Counted from the stretch's first letter, positions 10,809 to 23,340 are shown. The stretch is 63,255 bases of DNA from Lingula anatina (GCF_001039355.2 NW_019775825.1:1-63255); one strand, 5' to 3'. The notes: generated by a model from the letters alone, not told the origin. Numbers and translations are program-made.

Positions 10809-13124
10809 ATGGACGAAAAACCGAAACCGGCAGTTGAAAGTAGCACGGAGGACATAAAAGACCTCTTTTACGTGTCCACGCTATTTCGTGTTGTGAAAAC
10901 CGTGTTCCTCATTCTAACATGGGTCTGTCTGGTAAGTGTTGCAAACTTCTACAGTGTCGTCTATTTGCATCTGTAAATTTGTATCTTTTTTTTCACTTCA
11001 TTTGCACAATGGACACCATTCCAGGATCATTCTGGGAAAGGAAGAGTGCGAAGCAAGGCTTTGAATAAATTCCATCTTGTTCTGCCTTCTCAGCATAAAA
11101 AATTTCAAAGAATCGACAGAGAGGAACAAGACCACGTAATTGTCATTGACGCCAGAGCCGCCTGTGTCTAATTGATTTCAAATAGAATTGACATCCTACC
11201 TCTGAAAAAAAAAATGCAAATCCTTTATTTTCAATCAATAAATACCGTAAAATATATGTGTTCTAGGGTTTGTCACTGGAAATCTCGGGGCCGACCATGC
11301 AGGACCTCATTCTGCGCACTGGCACCAACTATGAGGAAGTGTCTCGTGCCATATCTGGACGCAGCGCGGGGTTCTTCACCGGGGCGGTGATCGGGGGGTT
11401 CCTGGTGGACAAACTGCGTCTGTACTGCGACCTGATGATCGGAGTTAGTTTGGTGATTATGTCAGCCGGGTCAGTGGCCGTACCATGGTCACCTTGGACA
11501 GGACTTATATGGTTCATATTTTTCCTGCAAGGAACGTGTGAAGGGGTCATCAACATAGGTTAGTTAATTATCCATTATCCATGTTTCTCCACCCATTATG
11601 ATAGCAAGGGCAAAGGGGTCGTTCTACTGATAAATATCACAGGTCTTATTGAGGATAGATTTTGAAGGTAGTTTCGTTAGTCGGTAAAAATTCTTCAAAA
11701 GTGTAATATGAGTACTACACAATATGGTCTATCTTCTTTAAAAAGATGTTGTTGATCTACAATCATTGCTAAATTGTTTGCCTTAATTTGGATATTATTG
11801 CCTTGTTGCATATTCTTCGGCACTTAGTCTTAGTTCTCTAACCTTGGTTTTGGTAGTTCCCAAGGGCCATGGAATGGTAAAGGTTTTTTCTTTCTCTTAA
11901 AAGAGATTGCAAATTTTATCAAGGTTGTGAGTACAATTTAGTCATGTCTTTTGCACATTGTCATTTTGTTTCTTTGCAGCGGGACAAAAACTGATTTTAT
12001 CCATCTGGGGAAAGAACGCTGCCTCCCCACTCCACGTGTTGCACACGGGCTTTGGCGTCGGCTCGATGATCGTTCCCCTGATCGCCAACCCATTCCTTGC
12101 CAACATACAGACAACAACCCTCACAAATACTTCAATGAACATAACGTCTGTGTTTACCACCGCCCTGCCCCCTACACTTTCAAGTTTGGAATACACGACA
12201 GACGCCACAAACTCGACTACGATAACTCGCGTCCTAAGGGAATCCCGGATTGAATATGCCTTCTTAATCGTTGCCATCCTCGTCACTGCTCTCTCCCTTG
12301 CCTTCTTCGTGTACCAGTGGAAATATTCCGAGTATGTCCTCCATCCTGCTGACCACGAAACTGAAAGTAAGAAGAGAGTTCATGGAGTCAAAGAATTTAT
12401 CCGCATCATCAATCCGGCCACCTGCGCCGATGGTAACTTTTGTTTTGGGCTCCAAATGTTCATACTGTTATCTCTTCATTTTTTCAATGCGGTAGGCGGG
12501 GAAAGACTGTACGGTAAGTTCATCCGATCCTATGCCATAGATCAGCTCAACTTCTCAGGGGACGAAGCAAGTTACTTAAATGTAGTTTTCTGGATCAGCT
12601 TCTCTGTTGGCCGCTTCTCCGGGTTCATCGTAGCCCACTGGGTCCCTGTCCGCTTTTTGATCATTATAGAAGCAGCCGGCGTCTTAATTTCGGCAATCCT
12701 GTTGAATATATGGGGGCATACCGAGCCCCTCATGCTTTGGATCTTCACCCAACCAATGGCGTTCTTCATCGCACCTCTGTTTCCCTCAGGTATTGCATTG
12801 GGCGACCATTACGTAGAAATGAGCGGCCTGGCCATTACAGTGCTACTTCTTGGTGGATCCGTCGGTGGAATTGCTTACCTCTTCCTCATCGGCTATTTGT
12901 ATGAGAACTTTGGGCCGTCGATGTTCATGTACAACGTGTTGGGGTACGCTATAGCCGTTGTGGTGATGGTTGCCCTGCTCAGTGTTGTTGGCCACTTGCA
13001 CGGAGATCGGTACCAGCGTGAGGATGAAACAGAACGAAGTATCGGGGATATGAAGAAAATGGACAAACTAGAATACGCGGCAGATAACCCTCAAATGTTG
13101 TCTTACACCAATACTGCACTGTAG
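10809..13124 (+). CDS. MFSD4/NaGLT1-like sugar transporter, tandem copy 1 (complete)
   Basis: Major facilitator superfamily protein of the sodium-dependent glucose transporter 1 / MFSD4 type, expected to carry sugars across the plasma membrane. Exons: 10809-10931, 11267-11558, 11980-13124, with phases 0 and 1. They give 519 residues, normal for the family. The N-terminus is cytosolic (MDEKPKPAVESS...), and the first membrane segment spans the exon 1-2 junction (FLILTWVCL then GLSLEISGPTMQDL). Exon 2 has the MFS loop after TM2 (GGFLVDKLR). Exon 3 begins with the family's AGQKLILSIWGK and HTGFGVGSMIVPL segments. An extracellular loop rich in N-T/S sequons follows, then the second six-helix half and a cytosolic tail ending MLSYTNTAL. 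Copy 1 differs from copies 2 and 3 at blocks such as FNAVGGERL versus FQATGGERL. The substrate is inferred. Confidence 0.88.
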
Positions 13125-14337
13125 CTGTGACACGTGTTGCTGTAAAAAGACGACGACCATTCTTGGTGTTGAGGTGGTGATTGCTGAAAATTTCAAGAAT
13201 TTCTTGAGTGCACTAAATTTTTCATAGAAACCATCAGTATCTTTGACATATTTTGTTGAATTTTTCTATAATTACGGAGCCTTGGTGCAAAAGTAAAGGC
13301 TAAAGCCGTCACGGTAATGTGTAAACTACCCATGCTTGACCATGGCGGGGTCGAGCATTTTATAGAGCCGATTAACATTGATGAAATGCCATTATATTCT
13401 CAGTTTTTATGTGAATAATCATGGCTCTTTAAGCGAAATGTGTACATATATGTATAAAAGTTACTTTTATTGAGAAAATCTGAGACGATCTGATCTAGAC
13501 TGCATTGATTCAGAAATTGAAAAGCTTGATTTTGCATGTATCGTTCAGACTATAGTGCTTCTGTGAATATATCGTAGGAAATACTGCTAGAGGGTGAATT
13601 TACGGACTTAAATATTGCAGTCAAGGCGGCCTGCTTCCCCTATACGAATGTGGACATGTAGCATTTATTGTGCAAGAAACAAGTATTATTATTTTAATTA
13701 CTGTGCGTTTATTTTATCCAATAGGCTATATTTGATACTTGGTACGATGAACGGGTCACCCAAGGTTAAAGATTTTCAAAATCTTTTGCAGGGTGGCACC
13801 AAATATATGGTCAAAATACAGATCAAAATGCATATTTTGAATGTTCATTTTTGTCGACTAAAATACGAGAAATTAAATATGTTCTACATATTTATATAAT
13901 ATAATAATAATTACATTTATTCTTGCATCTTTAAGTTGGTTTGTGTATGCACTATAAAAAGCGATAAAGGTAGCTAAAAGACATCATAACATTGTCAACT
14001 TAAAACATATAAGAAGAATTCGATGACTTAAATATTAAATCAATCAGTGTCATTAAAATAAAGACTTGACATTAAATAAGATAAATTTTCCAAATCATTT
14101 TAATCGCTTGTCTTAGTTTTCTGACTAAAACGAAAACGAGGGTTCAAATCGTGTTTTAATAACTGTCAATAATCTCTTCAGTGTCATTGCAGCACCAGTT
14201 CTTTAATTGAATTAACCTCATTAATTCCAGAAAAATACATGGCTGATTCTAAGCCATACGACAGCCAATAAAAGCGCAATTTGGATGTCCATATATATGC
14301 TGTCTATAGGGCTCAGATCTGGTCATATTGATGGCCG
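13125..14337. other. 3' flank of transporter copy 1, no gene seen
   Basis: The first ~230 bases are a diverged match to the 3' flanks of copies 2 and 3, sharing the segment around 'CTTGGTGCAA' and 'ACCCATGCTTGACCATG', so they are probably 3' UTR. The rest is AT-rich with no supported gene. Confidence 0.5.
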
Positions 14338-14339
14338 CG

Positions 14340-15280
14340 ATAACTCCTCAGAGCCTTAATTGGTTCTGCAAGTAATCTGCAAATATTAACTAATGCTTTG
14401 TGTTGACGGGCATTTTCATCCTATGAAATAAAACTGTTTCTAAGGTGCCCTTTAACAAATGGTAGGAAGGTGGTTTCCAGAATATTCCCTGACTTGACGT
14501 GGTTCAGGTTTTCGTAGGTGATCACCATTAGCGTTTTGGCACTAACATGAATTCCATCCCAAAAACTGATGCTGTAACCGCCCCCAGTCACTCTAGGAGC
14601 GACACACGCACGCCTTGCTTCCTCAGGTGTCTGTGCAGGCTAATTTGACGACCTTGGCGGTACAAACGGAATCTGGCCTCATGTCGAAAGCCACATGGTT
14701 CCTGTGATGTGAAACGTTGATGGCTCCAAAACCATTCAGAGAAACAGACAACGATGTTGTGTAGTTCACAGTGGCTTCCTCAGAAGTTGTCTGGTATAGT
14801 AACCTGTTGCAATCAGTCTGGAGGGCCATGAAAACGCTTTCTGATGGCAATCTGCCCTTCATTCAAAACGGACTGGGTGACCTTTGTTTAGTTGTGACAG
14901 AAAAGTGGGTACGTTTCTTGGTGGAAAGATTTGAGTACAATGGGCTTGGCCTGTCTGTAAGGGTCTGGCCATACCTCTGTAACACTGTGTGGAGCGTTCC
15001 TTGCGTTGGGTCGCTGGGAGCATCTGTATCCGGGGCGGTATTCAAGTTGGTATCAAAACTACATTGGTAGACATCGATGGAAACCTGAACCAGATCGGAT
15101 ACAAGGATATTTGGCAAACTAATTAACTGGCTTCCATTTGCTAGAAGGTACCTCAGGAACAATTTCAATTTACAAGATGAAAATTCCCATCCACAAAAAG
15201 CAATTGTATTGGCAGATTACTTGCAGAACCAAGGGACTGAGCAGCTACCGCGGCCATGAAGAGAACCAACTGAACTCCAT
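14340..15280 (-). pseudogene. decayed secreted-protein gene present as two inverted fragments
   Basis: On the minus strand from about 15280 to 14623 a coding-like frame runs through several stops. It begins with a hydrophobic signal-like segment (QLVLFMAAVAAQSLGSAS). It continues through a region of 101 codons (15168-14863), a stop, and then 79 more codons in the same frame (14862-14623). The plus strand at about 14340-14600 is an imperfect second copy of the same start region, sharing GGTTCTGCAAGTAATCTGC, ATTTTCATC and a VQV/NIP-type stretch. The two therefore form an inverted repeat. No family was recognised. Multiple stops in both copies indicate pseudogenes. Confidence 0.55.
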
Positions 15281-15285
15281 AGACA

Positions 15286-15480
15286 ACCTGGTGAATTGCT
15301 GAATTATTGGCCTACTGGTACTACAGGGGTACAACAAATCGCAAACAAATTAGCCTGGAATATTATTCCAGGTCAAATTTTAGGAAACGTGTCAGAAGTA
15401 ATACCTTGCCGCTTGAGAGCCCTGGTTGCAGCCACGAGGCCAGAATCACACCTGACCGTTGCTGTGATAAGACCATGATA
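15286..15480 (+). pseudogene. C-terminal remnant of a Tc1-type transposase
   Basis: A 60-codon frame translates to a segment like QQIANKLAWNIIPGQIL followed by PCRLRALVAA. This is the usual ending of Tc1/mariner-family transposases and parallels the better-preserved piece at 23100-23240 (ITAWNDIPIQTLKNVLQGMP..RALQAA). The DDE core is absent, so it is an inactive fragment. Confidence 0.6.
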
Positions 15481-17566
15481 TGAACGTCCTTTGTGGGGCG
15501 TATAACTTTTTCACGGATATTAATTTGGAAAATATGGAGATCGAAATAACGTTTTTTTAATGGTTGTTATAAGACTTAGAATCGGCCATGTATTTTTTGT
15601 TTACATAATTATGTGAATTCAGTTTTAAAAAACTGGTGTAACATTTACACTAATATGTCAAAGTTATTAAAACACGATTATAAACTGCTTTCATTTACTA
15701 GTCGAAAAAATAGGAAAAAATTTGAAGAAAAATTCTTTAAAAATGCAGTTTAAAAAACTTTAATTTATCGAAAATTTATTAAAACACGATTAAAAATTGC
15801 TTCCATTTACTAGTAAAAAATAGTTGAGTAAATCCATGAGAACTGTCGAGGCAGTGTGGGAGCAGTGTATGTACGGTGTGTATAGGCATTGTTAACATGC
15901 ATCAAGATGCTCGAGTTCGGTGCTTTGGGCGATAAAACATCCCATGTTTGACTACTTCGAACAACGTTGTTTTTCAAGTGAACTGATCAGCTTTTCAAAG
16001 ACGCTGGCTCTTCTCTTAGGAGTGGTTGGCAAGACTAATCTAGCCTTTTTGACAGCACGTTTTTCAGTAGATGCTGGCGTTTGGTTGTGTGAGAAGCCGT
16101 TTTATTCTTGTTACGTCCACTGTCATTCAGTTTGACTTTCATTCATTCGTCTTTTCTTCAGAGGAATATGTTTGCATACATTTAAATTTTCAGGTTTCCC
16201 TTTTCTTTTCTTTGTTGGCCTTTGTTCATTGTCATCCATGTTTGATACTTCATTCACTGAGAGAATTATAATTGTAGTTTGTTAATTATACACGTATTGT
16301 AGTGCCCGTATATCATACAAATAAGTCCATAGAATATTAATCCATACACAGTTTATTTTGCAATTAGTTATATTTGGCTAAATATTCAAAGAAATATTGT
16401 TCATTTTCAATGCAAAGAATAGAATCTTTACTGATATTATTTCTTTGCCGAATTTCTTGCCTGACTCTTATCAATTAGTATGACTTTATCGCATATATTT
16501 ATATTCAATGTTTTTTCTAAACATCATATGACATGAATACATTTTATATAATCTACACCAATATCTTGTACCATATTTTGAAGTTAATCATCATTGATAA
16601 GTAGCCAGTTATCCAATGGTTAATGTATAACTTCGGGATACGGACACTACAGTAGGGATACGGACACTACATTTAGCACCAAATTCTTGCATATCTTTTC
16701 ATAATAAGGGGTTATGTACTATTTTCTTCCTGCAAAATAAATGTCAGTGTGCACATACATTAATAACAAAATCAGACAGAATATGCTGTGATTCCTTAAT
16801 AAAACAGATGGGGGGGGGGGGGGGGTACGGACACTACAAAAATTGGGTGACACCAAGGGGCTCATGATTATAAATACATGTGCCATAGCAATATTAATAA
16901 TGGTTACATATGCACAACTCCTTTATTATGTTTAAGTCATAACATGGTACATTAATCTTATTATCACGTAGGCAATTTCAAAGTAATATTTGGCCTGATC
17001 AAATATGTTTTTCAGTGCGTTAACAAAATTAATAATATATGTATCAAAGCCTGTTTCAGCAAAATGGTTAAAATAATTTTTTTTTCTCGGAATACGTCTT
17101 TGGAAGAACCTGGTAAAAGAGAAGTCATATGTTGTGGAAATTATAGACCAATATCATTTTCACCGTAAATCATTGACATAAAGAGCTAAGTGCATCATAT
17201 CTATGACCTTAATTGCAAATGACCCATCGTAACAGCTAAATATACATACTTGTCAAACACATAATTGGCTATATTTTTGTGAATTGTAGTCCGATTACCA
17301 TAATTCTTTAATTTTTTCATTTTGCTCCTATGAGCAGTGTCTTTGATATCATTCTGTCCCCAATCTTCAATCATAAATCGTTAATTTATCAGACACTTGT
17401 AACATTAACCACATTTAATTGTTCACCCTGATAGTGAAAGAGCCGATAATGTCTCAATTAACGAAGGACAATGGATAGTATACGAGATAAGACAATCTTA
17501 TACAACACACCCAAACAGGTCCCAAAATTAGGTTAAACAAGGTCAAAACTTAAAGCTGAACACAAG
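15481..17566. other. 5' region of transporter copy 2 with an inserted block
   Basis: 15858-15965 and 17470-17566 match the upstream region of copy 1 (about 10392-10505 and 10683-10808). The ~1.5 kb between them has no counterpart upstream of copy 1, so it was inserted, or copy 1 lost it. The inserted block holds the TGTAGTG-ended element at 16298-16838. No gene is seen. Confidence 0.6.
16298..16838. mobile_element. possible MITE with TGTAGTGTCCGTA ends
   Basis: The left end TGTAGTGCCCGTAT (16298) is the inverse of the right end TACGGACACTACA (16826-16838). Two further direct copies, GGGATACGGACACTACA, lie in tandem at 16635-16651 and 16655-16671, and a G run precedes the right end. No clear target-site duplication was found, so this could also be a cluster of short repeats. 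Confidence 0.45.
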
Positions 17567-18485
17567 ATGGACGAAAAGCCGAATCCGGGCGTTGAAAGCA
17601 GCTCTGAGGACATAAAAGACCTCTTTTACGTGTCCACGCTATTTCGTGTTGTGAAAACCGTGTTCCTCATTCTAACATGGGTGGGTCTGGTGAGTGTTGT
17701 TAACTTTGTTCAACTATGAGGAAGTGTGTTGGCTATTTTCATCTGTAAATTTTACGAATCTTTTCTTGATCACATTATTTGCACAACACAAGCTGTTCTG
17801 GGATTATAGTGGGGTAAAGAGAGTATGCAGCAAGGTGCGCACTTGAACAAATTTCAGTTTGTTTTGCTTTCATGTCAAAAAAGGACTTTCAGGAAACCAG
17901 GAATGAAATGAACAAGACCACGTATTTGACATCTACCCTAGATCCGCCTCTGCCATTATACCTTTGTGTAAAAGTAGACATTGGTTTATTTTCTATCAAT
18001 AAATACAGTAACCTATATGTTCTAGGGTTTGTCACTGGAAATCTCGGGGCCTACCATGCAGGACCTCATTCTGCGCACTGGCACCAACTATGAGGAAGTG
18101 TCTCGTGCCATATCTGGGCGCAGCGCGGGTTTCTTCACCGGGGCGGTGATTGGGGGGTTCCTGGTGGACAAACTGCGCCTGTACTGCGACCTGATGATCG
18201 GCGTTAGTTTGGTGATTATGTCGGCCGGGTCAGTGGCCGTACCATGGTCACCTTGGACAGGACTTATATGGTTCATATTTTTCCTGCAAGGAACTTGTGA
18301 AGGGGTCATCAACATAGGTAAGTTAATTATTTATTATCCATGTATCTCCACCCAAAATGATAGCAAGGGCAAAGGGTTCTACTGATAAATATCACAAGTC
18401 GTATTGAGGATAGATTTTGCACCTCTTATTTGAGAAGTTTTGGTAGGTGGTCAAAATTCTCCATAAGTTAGTGTAACAATGTGGC

Positions 18486-18548
<63 letters not shown>

Positions 18549-20262
18549 GAGGTTCCCCCAGTAATATCGATACTGAAACTGTATAATGGTTTTGAATTCG
18601 AATTTGCCTTAATTTGGATATTATTTTGGGTTTTGGCAGAGTGTTTTGTTGTATATTCTTCGGAACAAAGTCAAATTTTAGATGCTAAATAGATCGTTCT
18701 TACTTTTTTCTCTATATTTGGTTCTGGTGATAGTTCCCAAGTGGCAATGAAAGGGTTAAAGTGTTTTCTTTTTCTTAAGAGATTTTAACATTTGATCAAG
18801 GTTATGCATACAATTTAGGAAAATTATTGTAGTGAACAACCAAACATAAAAGACCGATAATTACTTGCTTTTGGGATTGATTAAGAAACATGTTAGAATT
18901 TAGAAGATGACCTTGGTTGTGAACTTTCTTCAATTTTCAAAGACTAAGATATATTGTTCAAGAAAAGTTGTTGTCACTAGGCTTATCATTTTTCAATATT
19001 TTGTTTCCTTTACATGTATTTCCTTATTTGGTGGTAGGGGGGCTTCCTTACAGCTTCTCTCTGAATCTCTATATATAACTAATTTGACATCGTCATTTTG
19101 TTCCTTTGCAGCGGGACAAAAACTGATCTTATCCATTTGGGGAAAGAACGCTGCCTCCCCACTCCACGTGTTGCACACGGGCTTTGGCATCGGCTCGATG
19201 ATCGTTCCCCTGATCGCCAACCCATTCCTTGCCAACATACAGACAACAACCTTCACAAATACTTCAATGAACGTAACTTCTGTGTTTACCACCGCCCTAC
19301 CCCCTACAATGTCAACTTTGGAATACACGACAGACACCTCAAACTCAACTACGATAACTCGCGTCCTAAGGGAATCCCGGATTGAATATGCCTACTTAAT
19401 CGTTGCCATCCTCGTCACTACTCTCTCCCTTGCCTTCTTCGTGTACCAGTGGAAATATTCTGAGTATGTTCTCCATCCGGCTGACCACGAAACGGAAAGT
19501 AAAAAGAGGGTTCATGGTGTCAAAGAATTTATCCGTATCATCAATCCGGCCACCTGCGCCAATGGTAACTTTTGTTTTGGGCTCCAAATGTTCATATTGT
19601 TATCTTTTTATTTTTTCCAAGCAACAGGTGGAGAAAGACTGTACGGTAAGTTCATCCGATCCTATGCCATAGACCAGTTCAACTTCTCCGTGGACGAGGC
19701 AAGTTATTTAAATGTAGTCTTCTGGATCAGCTATTCTCTTGGTCGTTTCTCCGGATTCATCGTAGCCCACTGGGTCCCTATCCGCTTTTTGATCATTATA
19801 GAGGCAGTCGGCGTCTTAATTTCAGCAATACTGTTGAATATATGGGGGCATACTGAACCCCTCATGCTTTGGATCTTCACCCAACCAATGGCGTTCTTCA
19901 TCGCACCTCTGTTTCCCTCAGGTATTGCATTGGGCGACCATTACGTAGAAATGAGCGGCCTGGCCATTACAGTGCTACTTCTTGGTGGATCCGTCGGTGG
20001 AATTGCTTACCTCTTTCTCATCGGCTATCTGTATGAGAACTTTGGGCCGTCGATGTTCATGTACAACGTATTGGGGTTCGGTATAGCCGTGGTGGTGATG
20101 GTTGCCCTGCTCAGTGTTGTTGGCCACTTGCACGGAGATCGGTACCAGCGTGAGGATGAAACAGAACAAAGTATTGGGGATATGAAGGAAGCGGACAAAC
20201 TAGAATACGCGGCAGATAACCCTCAAATGTTATCTTACACCAATACTGCACTGTACATGTAG
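17567..20262 (+). CDS. MFSD4/NaGLT1-like sugar transporter, tandem copy 2 (complete)
   Basis: Exons 17567-17689, 18026-18317 and 19112-20262 join in frame (phases 0, 1) to 521 residues. The N-terminus (MDEKPNPGVESSSEDIKDLF), exon 2 and the intron positions match copy 1 almost residue for residue, so this is a recent tandem duplicate with the same expected role in sugar uptake. The tail ends TNTALYM, two residues longer than copy 1, because the copy 1 stop TAG reads TAC here. The donor of exon 1 is GTGAGT rather than GTAAGT. Exon 3 is closer to copy 3 than to copy 1 (FQATGGERL, FNFSVDEASY). Exons 1-2 might also splice to the exon 3 of copy 3 at 24560, since donor and acceptor phases are the same. 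Confidence 0.88.
18490..18545. repeat. (TA)n microsatellite in intron 2 of copy 2
   Basis: Pure AT dinucleotide run of about 56 bases. The duplicated segment that produced copy 3 begins just after it (18594), and a shorter (AT)n precedes the corresponding point at 23580-23594. Confidence 0.95.
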
Positions 20263-22527
20263 ATGCAATATTTAGTGTTATTGTGGAGGGCCGATGATTC
20301 CTTTGACGATTGCTGAGAATTTCATGAAATTCTTTTTAGCAAAACCATCTATCTTTCATAGAAACCACCAATGTCTTTGAAGTGCCTTTAAAATACTTAT
20401 GCCAGCCTTGGTGCAAGAGCAAGGGCTGAAGCTGTTGCGATAATGTAAAAATTACCCATGCTTGACCATGACAGATAGGCCCTATTCGCAAATTTAATTT
20501 GAATAGACATGGCTCCTTCGGAATGTGTTATGTTAAAGTGAGAGTTGAAAAGGATAAAATTTAAGACTATCAGATCTAGAGTAATTGATTCAAAATGTAA
20601 AAATAAGTTCAGCTTGATTTTGCCTGTACCGTGCACTATACTACTACCGCGAATGTAAATAATTAACGTTGAAAAAGGAGGCGAATTTTCGAACATTACT
20701 GCTGTAGTCATGGTGGACCTCCCTGGCATATGCAAATGTTAAGATGTAATATTTAGTGCGCAATAGATTTTTGTTGTTGTTATTGTTATTGCAAGATTAA
20801 TTCTTGGTAGGCTATTTTTTTAATTTTTCTACCATGGCCGGGTCACCTCATTAAAAACATTAATTATAACTCGTAGAAGGGCACCAAACAAAATTCTTTT
20901 TTGAACATTTAATCTTTTAGCAGCTTAAACAAAAAAAAAAAAAAAAAAAATTTGTAGGAAAAAAAGCATATACTGTATTGTATTCATATACGCCTTGTAA
21001 CTAAATATCAAAATGCTGCAAAGTTGAAACATTCCATATAAAAGATTTAGACCAAGAGATGTTAAAGGTGACAAATGGCTTTTAAAATTGAGACTGAGAC
21101 TGATCAAGCTATGATGACTAATTATTTAGTAAAAGTGCCATACTTAACGAATTCTGCTCAACTAAACACTGTTCAAAAGTAAAAGGCATCGGTTTTTGGG
21201 CTTTTCTAAGTTTAAATTCTTGTTGACATATTCAATTGTTGTTAATAAAGCACGTGGGGAACGAAAAGATGTTAGATTATATCTGTTTTTTTGTTTTTTT
21301 TTTGGGGGGGGGGGTCGCAATTTTGCCGATAAAATTGCGATTTACCTTTGTTAACGAATATGACGGAACTCTTTTTTCCGTTATCAAACTTTAGTATAAC
21401 TTACGATGTCGCAGTAGGGCCTATTTGTTTTCAATGCTGCTCAATGCTGCTCAATGCTGCTACAAGGTGACAAAATGAAAATGACATTTATGATGTATAA
21501 TGGTATTTCTAATATTCTTATTAACCATGATTAACAGGCATTTCGCAGAATGTTAGATGCTCATGTAGATTAAAACTCCCTTTCCCTATCTGACCTATGA
21601 AGCTGAATCTACCGTTTTATTTACATTTTCGATGCTTGCTCATTAAAAAGATGCATTGAGTCACATGCCTGTTGGTGCATGTAAAATATTTACGCCACTT
21701 GGTGAGCAGGTCGATGTGAATTACAGTTAGTAAGGGCAACTAACGCACTGGAATCTTTTCTACCAAGCATTTACTGGGAGAGGTGGAAGTTCATATAGCA
21801 GGTCTCGGCACGCGTTCCAACACGTTCGACGGCTCTGGTTGTTCTCGTACAAATTCATTCCAAACGTGTTTTTTTGTTCAATTTATTAATTTGCAGAGGC
21901 CACAAATTTGGTTAATTTATGAAAATTAACGAAGATGATAATTGCATTGACGTTTGTTTGCGGACAGTCTGTCACGAGAGCAGACAAATCTGGTTAATTA
22001 TCTCTTTGAAAGAGGATGAGGGTTTGGATAGTTGTACTGGTTTTTGTCTTAAGGTGCTCATCAGTAAATCAACGTGTTTTATTGACGTAAATCAGATTAA
22101 ATCTTAGGAGACATACGGGAGATGGGCGTCATGTGGACGTTTGCTTTGAAATAAAGTAATTAGGTCTCTCGTCAGTCATTCTTTGACAAAGGTAATCTAA
22201 GACTGACTGATTGCTTAAATCTATGAAATTAAGTTAAAAATCAAAATATATTAAAAAAATAAATGTATGAAGTAAAACGTATCGCTGAAAAGAACGCGGA
22301 AAAACAAAAGGTGTGACCTTTGCCATAGCTTAAGACTCTCATTGCTTAAAAATCGTTTCAAACGTGGTCTGTCTACGTCCGTTAATCGACCAAGCGCGCG
22401 ACACCAGGGCAACAGGCTAAAAGGACACTGATATTTGAGTCCCTTTCTAATATCATATTATGTTTCGAAGAAATCCTCATTGGACTCGACATCCTGACCA
22501 AATCACTTCAGCAATAGAAAATTCGCA
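18594..22527 (+). repeat. direct duplication unit A (3' part of transporter copy 2)
   Basis: Starts at GAATTCGAATTTGCC in intron 2 of copy 2 and ends at CAATAGAAAATTCGCA. It matches 23660-27942 nearly throughout, including intron, exon 3, 3' UTR and over 2 kb of downstream DNA. Small differences include the number of CAATGCTGCT units (three here near 21433, two near 26870) and homopolymer lengths. Confidence 0.9.
20263..22439. other. 3' flank of transporter copy 2, no gene seen
   Basis: Duplicated in parallel at 25705-27880. Contains a poly-A run near 20930-20950, a T/G homopolymer pair near 21290-21314 and a short tandem repeat of CAATGCTGCT near 21433-21462. No reading frame is conserved as protein between the two copies. 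Confidence 0.6.
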
Positions 22528-23340
22528 TTTCNTTTTACACCCCGTTTCAAGGTCAATCGTGAACAAGAGATTACTGCAAGCCGGTTATTTTGCACGAAGG
22601 CCAGTAGGGAAACCACTGTTAACAGCAGGTCATATACAGCACGTTTGCAGCCAAAACACTGGAATCACGTCGTTTTCAGTAATGAGGCCACATATGGATC
22701 TTTTAGGGTTGATGGTCGAATCCGTGTCCACCGACGTGTACGAGGGACATAAAACGATGATTGTGTACTGCCTAGAGTGCAAGCAGGGGGTTGTAACGTC
22801 TCTGTTTGAGGAGAATTTCATGTCGGTGCCCAGAACCAGTTGGTTTTTCTAAGAGGCAACCTCAGCCAGGATTCCTACAGAGACATTCTACAGCAAACGA
22901 TGCTTCGATTGGTAAGAGCCATCTTCAGGAACAACTTTGTGTACCAAGACGACTGCCCAACCCCACATCGAGGCAGCAGAATCACTGTTTTTCTTCAAAA
23001 CCAATGTGTTCAGCAACTGCCCTGGCCTGCAAACTCTCCAGATATGAACCCAATTGAAAATCTTTGGGCAAAAGTAACTCACAGAATTAATAGCTATGGT
23101 CATCGGCCGGTAAATAGTGATGAACTGCGACAGGCAAATATCACTGCGTGGAATGATATCCCCATCCAAACTCTAAAAAACGTGTTACAGGGTATGCCCT
23201 GTAGGATGAGGGCGCTGCAAGCGGCTGCTGGAGGTCATACCCGCAATTACTGGCTTTTCATGATTTACTGTAGTGAGTTCTTTGACTGTGTAACATATCA
23301 CTGTCCGGAGGCTATCATTTACTTTAATATCTTAGCTTAA
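22440..23340 (+). pseudogene. degenerate Tc1-type DDE transposase
   Basis: Pieces of a Tc1/mariner-family transposase lie in more than one frame. An N-terminal part is at 22460-22560. Near 22640-22760, in a shifted frame, comes a block with KHWNHVVFSNEATYG, where the usual first catalytic Asp is Asn. An uninterrupted C-terminal part lies at 22840-23340 with YQDDCPTPHRG (second Asp region) and SPDMNPIENLW (Glu). It ends with RALQAAAGGHTRNYW, typical of the family. The frame shifts, the D-to-N change and the N base at 22532 make it inactive as assembled. Its first ~90 bases are also present at the end of the other duplication unit (27850-27942), so the element, or part of it, predates the duplication. 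Confidence 0.75.

Noticed and set aside
19098-19385. Small frames recurring in all three transporter copies (also 11951-12253, 24546-24833)
   Set aside because: They are out-of-frame readings of the conserved exon 3. Their conservation follows from the real frame.
18907-20262. 451-residue open frame starting with Met at 18907
   Set aside because: Its first ~68 codons read intron sequence. The coding exon starts at 19112 after TTTGCAG and joins exon 2 in phase 1.
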